Of a stretch of DNA of 64,000 nucleotides, positions 1 through 11,028 are shown piece after piece. Both the position numbers and the translations under genes were made by a program. The stretch is from Heterostelium album PN500. Lineage: Eukaryota; Evosea; Eumycetozoa; Acytosteliales; Acytosteliaceae. Where the stretch lies: the NCBI RefSeq assembly GCF_000004825.1, contig NW_008805086.1, positions 310,001-374,000 on the forward strand. The letters are read 5' to 3'. The number at the start of each line of letters is the position of its first letter. Positions within the stretch are counted from its first letter, which is position 1. The notes under the pieces were generated by a model that was not told the DNA's origin, ran no database searches, and was given only the letters and a program-made list of their open reading frames with translations.

Positions 1-2
1 CA

Positions 3-1322
3 CTCAAAGAAGACAATCCAAAGGTGACCGCGGTAATCAATGAAATCCGAAAGGAGTCGAGAAACGAAAAGATGAAACAAGCAGAGAAACACAGAGAAGG
101 TGTCCTCAAGGAACTAGGTCTCTCGCAACAAGGCAAACACATCACTGCCACCTTTGTTCCAGGCAGCATTGAAGAACTCGAAGACGAAGAAGGATTCACA
201 TGCATGGTGTGTCGTGAGGGTTACAGCTTCAAGCCTGAAGATGTACTCGGAATCTACACTTACTCCAAGAAGATTCCATTGCTTCCGATCAATGAAACCA
301 CTGTCAGTTCGACCACTGGAACACCATCCGGTGTATCCTATGGTTTCTCGACCGTAACTCACTTTAATATTATTCACTACTTCTGTCATAGAGATGCCAC
401 CAAGGCCGACAAGAGTATGAAGGTTCCAAAAGAGGAGTGGGAAGGTGCAGCACTTCGTAATCAACAAACCAAATGTAACAATATCTTCCCAATTCAAGGT
501 CCAATGATCACCAACGACGCGTTCACTCCATACTGCGATAAATATTGGAGTAACATCAACAATATCTCTAGAATAGATGGACCGAAATTCAGATTGTTGG
601 CACACGACCTCAAGCTTTTGCTTGTCCGTTTCGCCAAAGATGAATCATTTAGCCAAGACTCAAAGGGTGGTGGTAAAGAAAGTAACATTAGAATCATTCC
701 ATTCTTTATTCAATTCGGATCTTTCCTGTTGGATCAAAAAGTTGTTGGAGGATCGTCGAGTGCCAATCAACTAAGAAGACCACACTTTGACAAGCTATTC
801 ACTCAGTTCATTGCGAATACTGTTGACACTGTCGCCACTACCTCAACACAATCCGACAATGTTCCATACTACCTGGTACTCACACTCTATCTACATACCT
901 ACAAGGAATGGCGAACCAATAGATTCAACTTGTTGTCCAAGTTGATTGCCTACAGCTTCACTGAAACTCTATCGACACCTGTCACTGCCAACATGGCAAC
1001 TCCAACCTCAACAGCACCGCTATTTAATGCATTGAGACCGTGGTTGCTCTTCTTCACCTTGATCGACAAGATTCAAGACATCGTAAAGACACAAGACTTA
1101 CTTCTCACAAACCTCAACAGTCATCTCTCAAGCAACTACACCAAGATTCAATCGGAATTCAAATCACTTTTGACAACATTCGAAGAATGTAAATACTATG
1201 AAGATGAAAATGAATTCTTTGATGACCTTGGACTCCTTAAAGATATTCTTGACAATCACAAGACTACTTCAGAATATGTATTAAATATCTTTTCACAAGT
1301 TAAATCAACAAAAAATAAATAA
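3..1322 (+). CDS. ubr4: C-terminal part of UBR4-type E3 ubiquitin ligase (5' partial)
   Basis: The frame is open from position 3 without a start, so this is the last part of a much larger gene lying mostly left of the window. About 439 residues are visible. Near the start of the visible protein is a zinc-binding cluster, CMVCREGYSFKP, followed about 55 residues later by HYFCH. This is the hemi-RING signature of the UBR4/Pushover/BIG family and is required for ubiquitin transfer in that family. The rest is the helical C-terminal region known from UBR4. UBR4 proteins recognise N-degrons and mark proteins for the proteasome. No intron is visible here. Codons are GC-richer than the flanking DNA, as in a well-expressed gene. 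Family assignment is confident; substrates are unknown. Confidence 0.85.
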   Translation, partial: LKEDNPKVTAVINEIRKESRNEKMKQAEKHREGVLKELGLSQQGKHITATFVPGSIEELEDEEGFTCMVCREGYSFKPEDVLGIYTYSKKIPLLPINETTVSSTTGTPSGVSYGFSTVTHFNIIHYFCHRDATKADKSMKVPKEEWEGAALRNQQTKCNNIFPIQGPMITNDAFTPYCDKYWSNINNISRIDGPKFRLLAHDLKLLLVRFAKDESFSQDSKGGGKESNIRIIPFFIQFGSFLLDQKVVGGSSSANQLRRPHFDKLFTQFIANTVDTVATTSTQSDNVPYYLVLTLYLHTYKEWRTNRFNLLSKLIAYSFTETLSTPVTANMATPTSTAPLFNALRPWLLFFTLIDKIQDIVKTQDLLLTNLNSHLSSNYTKIQSEFKSLLTTFEECKYYEDENEFFDDLGLLKDILDNHKTTSEYVLNIFSQVKSTKNK

Positions 1323-1502
1323 ATAAATAAATAAATTTTAAAAATACTTTTAATTTAATAATTTTTTTTTATCAACCAAATCCCTCTATAAATTCAACAG
1401 ACAGCGTTGAAATCATGTGAGCTTTGTGAAGGTGTCTGTCTACAATGCCAAAGGTGAGTGTTATGAAGCTGAACTAAGTCTAAAATTATAGCAGATTTAG
1501 AA

Positions 1503-1751
1503 AACAACCAGCGCCATAAAAAAGAAGGGTCTACCTTGGTATTTTCAAAATCCTCGGAATCCAAACCACTAACCTTGAATCCACAAGCTTGTGTGATTGG
1601 AAGGAATCTTCTTTCTGATGTTAACCCATCGATACTGAGTCACTATCATTTCCTATCACTAAACTCATCATGCTTTATTAATGTAACATCGGTGAAGATT
1701 ACTTTTTCCAAAAAATCCATCGGAGCAAATACAAGCATACCAATGTTATGA
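1503..1751 (+). pseudogene. Possible FHA-domain fragment
   Basis: A short open stretch contains PLTLNPQACVIGRN, then LSDV, SHYHFLSL and KSIGANTSI. Order and spacing resemble the phosphopeptide-binding face of FHA domains of the PNKP/APLF type (IGR, SxxH, later Asn). There is no ATG in frame. A possible upstream exon at about 1402-1452 (reading SCELCEGVCLQCQ) ends at a good GTGAGT donor, but joining it by GT-AG does not stay in frame. It is either a decayed gene copy or chance; confidence is low. Confidence 0.22.
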
Positions 1752-1824
1752 TTTCAAAATGTTTCTTAAATCCATGTATCTTGTTGTTCATACCAACTCT
1801 TTTTAAAATTTCACTTTTTAACTG

Positions 1825-2052
1825 CCACAACAACAACAACAAACAAACTTAATAAGATAAAACCAAATCCTTCATCACAATTCCAAATATTGCATTCAGA
1901 TTGTAATAATCTAGATTGTACTGTTACAACCTGTAAAGAGAGTAAATCTAGAAAATTAAAAAATAGAATCCTAGGTGGTCCACAGAGTTAATGGATTTGG
2001 TTTTATCTTATTAAGTTTGTTATTATTGTTGTTGTTGTTGTTGTTGTTGTGG
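1825..2052. repeat. Inverted-repeat element with 29-bp perfect arms
   Basis: Positions 1842-1870 and 1993-2021 are perfect reverse complements over 29 bases. The arms extend outward through a (CAA)n tract on the left and a (TTG)n tract on the right, ending in CCACAA and TTGTGG. The spacer is 122 bases. The structure is a foldback of about 230 bp with no coding potential, and could be a MITE-like element or give a hairpin transcript. The rest of 1323-2306 is AT-rich spacer between UBR4 and MAD1. Confidence 0.7.
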
Positions 2053-2306
2053 CAACAATTTTAAGAACGTGCGATTTCATATTGTAGATGCTACTGGTGT
2101 TCGTTATTATGGGTGTCTATATGTCGTGACGACAATGATTTGTCATCTTTAGTATTAATATACAATATATTGAAAGATAATTATATTTAGTTTAAGTTGA
2201 AGAATAAAAAATCATTTATGAAACATGGTTGAATTTGCTTTTCAAAAAAAAAAATGAATTGGTTAAAAAAAACTAAACTTTTTTTGATCATTTCAAATAA
2301 AGATAA

Positions 2307-4694
2307 ATGAATAGCAAGACAATAAAGGATAAGATATCGAACCTGATAGATGGCGAGAGTACTGATGAGTTTACCAATCAACTTTCGGAATATTGCAATA
2401 GTTTGGAGAAGAAACTGGTCGATGAGAAATCAAAGAATGATCAACTAAAGAAACAGAACGAGAAACAAATCGAACTGACTCTGGCAGTGGAGAAGGAGTT
2501 GGCTGTGAATAGATCGAAAATATATGAACTAGAGAGAACAAACACTCTACTGAAAAGTCAACTCTCTGAATCAAAGATAAATCTCGAGGAAACCAAAGAC
2601 GATATAGAGAGAAGAATATCTTCACATAACAAACAATTAGATGTAATTATTAATTTGAAAGATTAGATAGACTATAGTTTCTAAATCATTATACATTTTA
2701 TTTTATCTTTAGGATTTACTATCGAGTATTCAGATTATAAAGAAAGATGAAGATGATCATAAAAAGAAATATGAAGAATTAAAAGAAAAGGCTGCAAATG
2801 ATGAGGTAACTAATTAATTAATTAATATATAACAAAGCTTTTTTTTGTTCAAATCATTAATTTCTTATTCTCTATCTTTTCGGATTTAAAAGAAAAACTA
2901 TCAATTAAAGATAAAAGCATTGGAGAAAGAGAGAAATAAATATAGAGAAGACGCATCTGATCTAAAGAGAAAGAATTCAACATTGGAATTAGATAGTTTT
3001 AAAGATACACAGATTCAATCATTAAAAGATCATAACTCTTTATTATCTAAAGAAGTATGTATTTTATTGACATTCATCTATTTATATCATCTAACTAACA
3101 ATGTTATAAAAATATATATAGATACAAGATTTAAAGAAGAAACTAGAATCAACAATTTCATCTTTAGATAAATCAAATTCATTAATATTACAACAACAAT
3201 CATCACTATCATCATCCTCTTCATCTTCTTCAGATACAAAACTTCAAGAATCACTTAAAGAATGTGAATTAATGAAACAATCATTACAACGTAAGTAGAG
3301 TGTTATTGTTTATCTATCTTTTTTTTTAAAAGTTATATTTCCCGCTCTTTTTTTTAAAAGTTTTTTTTTTTCGTATTAATTAATTTTTACTTTTTTTAAT
3401 ATTTTATTTTTTAGGTGAAGTTGTATATTATACTGAAGCTCATAATAAAGGTCAACTAAGAGTTAGTGAATTGGAATCACAGTTACGTTCAGTTGGTAAT
3501 CCAGAGTTGGCAAAGTTTGAGATTGCATCGCTACGTGATAAAGTTGCAAGACAAGAACAAACGGTTGAGAAATACAATAGATTGCAAGTGGAATATCAAC
3601 ATTTGTTGGAAGAGAAAAAGATGGCATCAAACACAATGTTTAGTTTGCCTAGCACCGGTGGCCTGAGTGTTATGGAGCTAGAGCAGAGAGTGAGAGAGTT
3701 GGAGTCGGACGTTCAGGTTCACATTGCCAAGATCGGTCAGTTGAGTTCAAGCTTGCGGCTCACAGAGAATCGTTGTGTTGACCTCGACAGCCAGATCGCC
3801 GACCTGAAAGAGACACTTGTAAAACTTGAATCGCGTAACAAAGAGAAAGATGACCAGATCTCGAGAGAGTTGCAAAAGACCAATATGTTCAAGAGGGAGC
3901 GTGACGGTATCAAGCGAATTCTCGATCATTTCGATGTCGAGAGCATCGTTGCCAGTGGCAATGTAAATGAATTGTATAAAGCACAGCAAGCTCGTATCTC
4001 AGAGTTGGAGCGTGCCAACACCGAGAAGGAGAAGTTTATGGAGGAGTTGGAAAAGTCGCTGAATGCGCTCGGCGCCGATGCCAGTCTGGCAAATGGTGGA
4101 GCCGTTGACTACAAGGCGGAAGTTCAGAGTCTAACCAAGGAGATCGAACGTCTCATTCAAGACAATGCTATTTTGGAATCTAGATTGGGTAAAGGCGAAT
4201 TTGACACTAGCAAAACCAAGGTGTTGCACATGACATCGAATCCAACCAATCCCAATATTTCGTCGTCGTCGTCAGCAGACTCACCAAAAAGTCCAGAATC
4301 AGACTCCAAGATTATCCAAGAGAATCATGGACTGAGAATGAAGATTACAGAGACCGAAAAGATTATGGAGCGTTTGAAATCGGTTTTCAAATTAAAGATC
4401 AGCGAGTACAGAGAGGTCGTCTATGCTCTCTTTGGATTCAAGATGGATATGGAAACCAACAATCTATACAAACTACAATCGATGTACGCCGAGCACGAAA
4501 ACGACTACCTCGTATTCCAGCGTGTCGTTGAATCCAAGAACAAGATTGGTAAAATGGAATTGATGGATACAGACTATACACGTGCACTCGACAAAGAGAT
4601 AAGAGCATATCTCTTTAGCTGTCACTCTATCCCTGCATTCCTCTCACAATTAACATTGGATTTATTTAGTAAACAAACCTTCTACCCATCATAA
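2307..4694 (+). CDS. mad1: Spindle assembly checkpoint protein MAD1
   Basis: Five exons fit GT-AG rules and keep frame: 2307-2642, 2713-2805, 2893-3054, 3122-3290, 3415-4694 (680 codons, 679 residues). Residues about 20-560 are almost all coiled coil with short Ser/Gln runs. At about residue 572 the RLK motif (MERLKSVF) occurs, the MAD1 element that contacts BUB1. The C-terminus is the conserved MAD1 head: YALFGF, LQSMYAEHENDYLVF, HSIPAFLSQLTLDLFSKQTF. In the family MAD1 dimers recruit MAD2 to unattached kinetochores and delay anaphase. Length is close to the human protein (718). The start ATG follows an A-rich leader (AAGATAAATG). Assignment is firm. Confidence 0.93.
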
Positions 4695-4851
4695 AAAAAA
4701 AAGAAAAAAGAAAAACAGATGAAACATTACATAACCACATTATTACTTTAAATAAAACAATCTGATCACATAAACAATGGTCAAGATGTTACATTACACT
4801 TTTACAAGAAGAAACACTTAATTATCTATATATATTGAATTTAAATTCTAT

Positions 4852-5634
4852 TTATTGTTGGTGAGCTGCAGTACCATTGAGAGCTGGCACAGGTGAAGTT
4901 GCCAGCAGTGACTTGGCAGAGTCCAAAGCTACTTCCAACATTCTATAGGTTCCTTGGTGTACAACATCACGATTTGGTTCGTATTTCTCGGTGAGTTCTC
5001 TTTCAAAAATATAGTTGTCAATGTTTACGCAACAACCTGAACGGATACCACGGAGTGAGGCGATAATAAAAAGAATGGATGCTTCCATCTCGATGGCAAG
5101 AACACGTGATCTTGCCCAGAGTTTATTGTGATTTCCAAGTGGACCATCGAAAAAGTGACCGACAGTTGTGATGATACCAGTTCCGAAATTGACACCCTCA
5201 ATCTGCTTGGCAGAGTCAATGAGAGCTTGGACGACCTCGTGGTCGGCGATCGCTGGGTATCCGAGTGGGACCAAACCCTCGGAGACACCATCGCTACGGA
5301 CGGCACCAGTGGCAATGACGAGTGAACCCTCACGATAACGTGGATCGAATGAACCGGCTGTACCGGCACGAATAATGGTGGTGATTCCAGCTTGAATCAA
5401 CTCTTCGAAGCAAACACTGGCACCACCACCACCGATACCGTGTGACATGACCAAAAGCTCTGTATCCTTCCAGGTACCAACGTAACAGTGGTACTCTCTG
5501 ACCATAGAGACTGGACGTGAATTCTTTAACAATTTCTCGGCGACCAATTTGGCACGATTTGGATCACCAACGACAACACATGAACGTGGTAACTTTCCGA
5601 CTGGCAATAAACAAATTGGTGTAGTTTTTTCCAT
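4852..5634 (-). CDS. Uridine phosphorylase-like nucleoside phosphorylase
   Basis: Single exon, 260 residues, the normal length for the PNP_UDP_1 family (E. coli Udp has 253). Visible family landmarks are the N-terminal VVVGDPNRA phosphate loop, SHGIGGGGASV, IRAGTAGSF, and the ribose-binding AIEMEASILF near residue 185. The enzyme should split uridine or a related nucleoside with phosphate to base and ribose-1-phosphate in nucleoside salvage. The MEME-type glutamate motif favours uridine phosphorylase over the trimeric human PNP family, but exact substrate cannot be read from sequence. It is convergent with MAD1, with only about 157 bases between stops. It shows uniform codon use and no introns. 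Confidence 0.85.
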   Translation of the reverse strand: MEKTTPICLLPVGKLPRSCVVVGDPNRAKLVAEKLLKNSRPVSMVREYHCYVGTWKDTELLVMSHGIGGGGASVCFEELIQAGITTIIRAGTAGSFDPRYREGSLVIATGAVRSDGVSEGLVPLGYPAIADHEVVQALIDSAKQIEGVNFGTGIITTVGHFFDGPLGNHNKLWARSRVLAIEMEASILFIIASLRGIRSGCCVNIDNYIFERELTEKYEPNRDVVHQGTYRMLEVALDSAKSLLATSPVPALNGTAAHQQ

Positions 5635-7673
5635 CTTTTTATATTATATATTATGATTCTTTTTTTTTTGGGAATAAATATTCTATATTTCTGGATTATA
5701 TATATATTAATTTGTTGTTGTTGTATTTCGACACTTTTTCAATTTTAACAAATATTTGAAACAATGCAATTATAAATATTTAGGTTGAATATCGGTGATG
5801 TTTTACTGTCTTGGAACCTAAATAGCTGGTATTTACAAACTGTATAATAATAATAATAATAATAATAGTAACAAAAATATATTAGTATAAAATGATATAA
5901 TATTAAACCAATTTTTGATCTATTAATAAAATAAAAACATATGAAGATCGAATATGTAAAAGAAAAAAAAAAGTCAACAGCAACCGTTTATTGCTACACA
6001 ATGTTTCATTATTAATATTAATGTAATGACGACTCACAAAAATGTAATTTGATGATGCCAAGATAAAACTCATAGGAGTTATTTCACTTTAATAATATTT
6101 TTTAATCTTATAGTTTGTCTTCTTTAAATATTATTATTATTTATAATATAAATTTTATAAATGTTATTTCTAATGGTTTAGGTTTATAAAAACAAAAAGA
6201 CTATCGTCTGTTAAATTAATGAAGGATCGTTTTGTAGTTTGGAGAGAGTATTGATTTTTGATTTGTTTTTTATAGTTGTTTGAAATGTATCGTTGTTATT
6301 AATTGGTAGGTTTAACATATTAATGGTATGGAAATAAAAATATCTACCTGATAACCCTGCTAATCGATAAAAATATTGAATAGTGTTTATTTGTTGTCGC
6401 TGTTTTTATTTTAATTTTTTTGTTGCCGCTGTTGTTAAACAAATATACACTTCTACTTCCTATTGCTAAATTTGGATTTTATTATGTGATTAAGTTTGTT
6501 TTTATGATAAGATAGAATAGTTAATTGGGTATTAATAAACAAAACGAATTGTATAAATTTTGTTGTAAATTTGGCAAAAAAAAATTAAAAAAGAAAAAAA
6601 GAAAAAAAATGATAATGTGTTGTGTGTGTTGTGTGATCACTGAGAGTGTGTGGTGTTTGATTGTGACATGATGAATATCAAGATATTATCACTTGTTATC
6701 CAAGTTTATTTGTGTACAGGCACAAATGAAGCAAACATCTGTCCATCAGTCATATTCTTGAAAATCTACAAATAATACTTGATAAACAGTTTGTTTGGTG
6801 AGAATGAGAATTTTGATTGTGACAAAAAGGCGTGTATTATTTAATAAAGTGACATTTAATTATTTTTCTCGAACAATAATTCGTCCTATTGAAGTTGAAT
6901 GTGATTAAAAAAAAAAAAAAAGACAAAGTTTAATAATTACAAACTTATTGTTTATTTTACTAAATTATTTATGATTAATAAGATGAAAGTGAAATGAATG
7001 AAAAAAAAGTTTGTTTTTGATTTTGTTCCTATCTTGTAAGCGACTTGCTTAACATAACGAATTTAAAAAGTATCGGGGAAAGTAAAAGATTCGTCAAAAA
7101 AAAATTTTGCACAAAAAATTGTTGTTACAAATAAGGGTCGAAATGATCATATATGTCTTTTATATTGTGTATTGATCAAAACTATTCTATTACTTTTTAT
7201 TTATTATCTATTTTATGAAATTAAACAGGAATAAGGAGTTGGGGGTAAAAAAAAAAAATATGATCAGATGAAAAAAAAAACAATTTTTTAAAGAAAGTCT
7301 AAAATAAAAAAAATAAAATATAAAAAAAATGAAAAGAATTATGAAAAAATATGCATATTTTTTTAATCAATCTTATGTTTTTTTAAATTTTGATCCATTC
7401 CCAGGCCCCAGATATAATCTGGGTCTTTTTTTCACACAAAACCAAATTGAAAATTGATTTCTTTGTTGTTAAAAACAATGCAAGTTTTTGTTGAAAATTT
7501 GGTGGTTTAATGTGGAGCCTATTGACCACAAAACGTTGATCTTGACAACATTTGACTTTGCTCTTTTTTTTTTAGTCAATTTATGAAGCAATCGAATTTA
7601 GTAGGAGCTTTGCAAAGAATTGTAGATATTTTATTTTTTACAAAAGTGCAAGATGATTGGTGGTCTTCAATTG
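5635..7673. other. Intergenic region with a small hairpin plus T-run
   Basis: About 2 kb of AT-rich DNA upstream of the uridine phosphorylase gene and downstream of XPF. No open frame or tRNA-like box pair was found. At 7407-7423 CCCAGA and TCTGGG form a perfect 6-bp stem with loop TATAA, followed by a seven-T run at 7426-7432. On the plus strand this resembles a Pol III-type stop, but no promoter was recognised. Several A and T homopolymers occur. Confidence 0.5.
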
Positions 7674-10600
7674 TTATGAGGATGCTCTTTTTCTGTTGTT
7701 GTTGTTGTTGTTGTAATATGGTTTGGAGGAGGTGAACGAGCTGTTGCTTGATGACGCTTGGGATTTAGCGTCGTTAATCGTAAAGTTAAAGAAATCAAAG
7801 AGTTGTTTGGCCTCCTCTTCCGACCCCAACAGTTGTTGAAGATCTTCTTGCGACTTTTTGGAGAGTTCATGCAGGTCTTGGACACCATCCATCACACGCT
7901 TAATATTGAGATCTGTAATGCCAGGAAGTTTTCTCAGTACATCTTGTGGACCATAGTTGTATTCGGAATCCTCTCCATTGCCAGCGACACTTTCCTCAGT
8001 CAATTCATCGATGTTCTGAGGATCGGGTTCCGGTTGGAGTTCTTTCAGTCGACGGAAAATGTTGACTGTGGAGTGAGCGGATCGCGACCAAAGCACTCGG
8101 AGTTTCGGGAATGATCGGCATAGCATAATGAGTTTTGAAGAAAGAGTGAATCGAGGGTATGTTGTATACGCCAGTTCTTCAGGTGAAATGAGTGAGATGA
8201 ATGGTTGTTGAATATCATATTCAATGAGTAGCAGTGGATTCCTATAGATACGCCCCATTGCTTCGATTTGTGCGTAGAGACGACCGGATTGGAACGAACC
8301 AATCAAATCGGGAACGGACTTTCTCTCGGCGGCGAGTGTCGGAGTGATTACATAGTCAGCAACTGTCAAACGCTTTGGAATGATTTCATAGCCAGCACCA
8401 TGAAGTGCCACCGGCAGAGAACTCTTAAACTCGTGAGAGTCGACTATTATCTTGGGATTGGTCGTGGGGATGAGGGATCGACGCACAATACCACCATATC
8501 TCGAGTCCACTCTTGTCGAACTCTCGGGATCCAGCAATTTATAGGCTTCGGCTGCATCTACATGCGTGGAAGTATCGACAACAAGGTTTGCTTTCTCACG
8601 AATCAGTTTCTCAAATGATGATTTCTCACGATTGAGAACCGAAAGGTATTTCCTCTCCTCTGTTGACTCTCCATAGAACAGTAGATAGACACCGATTTGG
8701 ATGGCAGGGTTTTCCGCTTGATACACTTCAATCTGACGGGTGATGCTTATCTCGAGATCATATATAACAATGAAACGTGGGCGTAGCTCATTGAGGATGG
8801 ATAGTGATTGGTCCAATGGATGAATGACTACATGCGGTGAGTGAAGTATACCATAGAAATCCATCAGGTCATCGGCATTGAAGTTATTCTCAAGTTCATA
8901 GTCTGCAACGGTATCGGATATGATTTTTGGATTCGGAATGAACATGTTACCGCCATTGCTAATCACTGAAACGCCCATGGAAAACAAAGAGTTACCGGCA
9001 CTGTCTTTTTCTACTTTCTTTCTATAGTTGGTTTCCGATATCTTTTGCTTTCGATTGGATTGATTGATCTGTTTGCTTCGATAAGAGAATCTATTACTAT
9101 TACTCGTGGATCCATTACTATTATTCTTCTTATACTTGAATCGATTGTTTTGATGTTGCTGTGGTGGCATTGTTGTTGGACGATCTGGTGGATATAATCT
9201 ATCATATCGATTCGACAACATATCATATCCACCAATATTCAAATAGTCTTGTAGTTGCTGACAGGTTCTCTCATCCTTAACGATTACCAAAACATTTTCA
9301 GGTTCATCCATTCGTTTTCTATTGATATCCTCTATCTCCTCCAATACCTGAAGTAATAGATTCCATTTTGGATTCTCTTCTAATATTAATTCTCTTTTAA
9401 ATATATTCTGTGATTGTTTATTATTATTATCATTGTTGTCACTATTATTATTTTTTGTTGATGTTGTTGATTCATCTTCACTATTATTATTATTATCATC
9501 TTTATCTTTATCTTTATTATCTTTTGTTGTTTTCTGTTTCTTATTAGGACTATGATTATCTTTATCTTTATCTTTTTTGTTTAAATTAAGTTTAGTTTGT
9601 ATATATACACGTTCTCTTGCATGTCGAAATAGAGTGTTTGCTGTTTCAGTGTGAATCCAACTGTTTTCATCTTCAGCTTCGGTTATGGCAACTGATTCCA
9701 ATAGTTTCAAAAAGGTGATACAATCGTAGGCGAGAAGCGATGTTGAAAGTGTCCGCAGCACTTTGATGTTGCCAATGGTTTGTTTGGTTTGCTTGTTGAT
9801 ATCACCCCATATCGGTTTCAACTGTTGATGTAGCATCGAATCGAAAGAGTTGAAAAGAGTGTCGTCCATCGATATCGATCGGTTGTCACCGAGCTTACTG
9901 CCCCTCTGAATGGAGCCGAGTGCCGACTGGATGGTGGAGAGCAGTGACTTCTCGATGGCTTGCATCGACGGTGTCGGATGTATCGAGAGTTCAATGAGAT
10001 TCAGCTGGTGACTGTCTAGCACCTGCGATACGGACGCGTGGAATCGCGGCCACAAATAGAGTGCACTGACATTCAAGTACTTCAAGAGACGTTGTACCTT
10101 TGAGATCTCACCGAGCATCGCAGGTGCATCGCTAGTGAACGCCTTTACGAAACCATTCTTATTGGTCTGCTTGAACAACCTGATCAACATTGTTTCACAC
10201 GACAAGTCAGTCAGTTTATGTGCATTGTTAACAATGATTCCACTGATAAGATGAGAGGGTAAACGTTTCGTAAGGAAATCCAAAATGAAAATAGATGCAG
10301 GCGCAAAATAGAATCCTCCTTTTTTATACATATTTAACCTATATATCATTTGTTATATATATATATATATTAGTTTATGTTTTATGTTTAACTAGTTATA
10401 AAAGATAGATATAGATTTAATGTTGTTTATTTACTTTGAAGTACCAGATTGTTCTTGATTGATTAATGTTGGTAGATTTTGATAGTTTACACCGAATGCC
10501 AATAGTTGTTCTGTGTAGAATACATATGATTCTTGTAGAGAATCATTGATTGGATCAAGATAGAGTACCAGATGATCGCTATCAGAGTAGAGTTTGAGGA

Positions 10601-10703
10601 ATGCAAGTATAACATGTTGCAAACCCAGACCCTTTGCCATAACGACAAGACCATCTTTCTCAAAACATGATTGAAATACTTGTCGATGAAAATCTAATGT
10701 CAT
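7674..10703 (-). CDS. ercc4: DNA repair endonuclease XPF/ERCC4/RAD1
   Basis: Two exons: 10703-10435 and 10338-7674, joined in frame across a 96-base intron (977 residues). The N-terminal helicase-like part reads as in XPF: GLVVMAKGLGLQHVILAF, IFILDFLTKRLP, NKNGFVKAFTSDAPA, YLWPRFHASV. A low-complexity Lys/Asp/Asn linker lies near residues 340-400. The nuclease domain has VDSHEFKSSLP, then AAERKSVPDLIGSFQSGRL at about residue 760, which is the ERKxxxD catalytic motif. A C-terminal helix-hairpin-helix follows (VLRKLPGITDLNIKRVM). In the family XPF pairs with ERCC1 and cuts 5' of lesions in nucleotide excision and crosslink repair. All catalytic residues look intact. Confidence 0.95.
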
Positions 10704-11028
10704 TATTGTTGTTGTTGTAATTATTCATTAAATATCAACTTAAAGCATTCATTCATATTATAAGTATATATATATATAAATATATTAGATAAAGATTGAA
10801 GATTGTTTATTTATCTACTTTTTTTTTTTTTTTTTGACAAATAATATTAAAAATGATGTTCCCAAAACTTTGGAAAACATGTATGCAAATTCCAAGAAAT
10901 AGAGGTGCATAAAAACAACAAAGTTGAGTTTTTATTTCTATCTTTGTAGTTCGGCTTGTTTCAATTAATATTAAATAGTAATGTGTATGTTTGTTAATTA
11001 ACCACTATCTATCTATCTTTTGGGAGGT
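10704..11028. other. Short intergenic spacer
   Basis: AT-rich spacer between XPF (5' end) and SDS22 (3' end). It contains a TA repeat and a T homopolymer near 10820-10837. No other signal was recognised. Confidence 0.5.

Noticed and set aside
114-605. 163-codon minus-strand open frame over UBR4
   Set aside because: Shadow of the UBR4 frame; no domain and no independent codon bias.
5635-7673. Dictyostelid class I small RNA or snoRNA
   Set aside because: Neither the class I CCTTACAGCAA-type motif nor convincing paired C and D boxes could be found.
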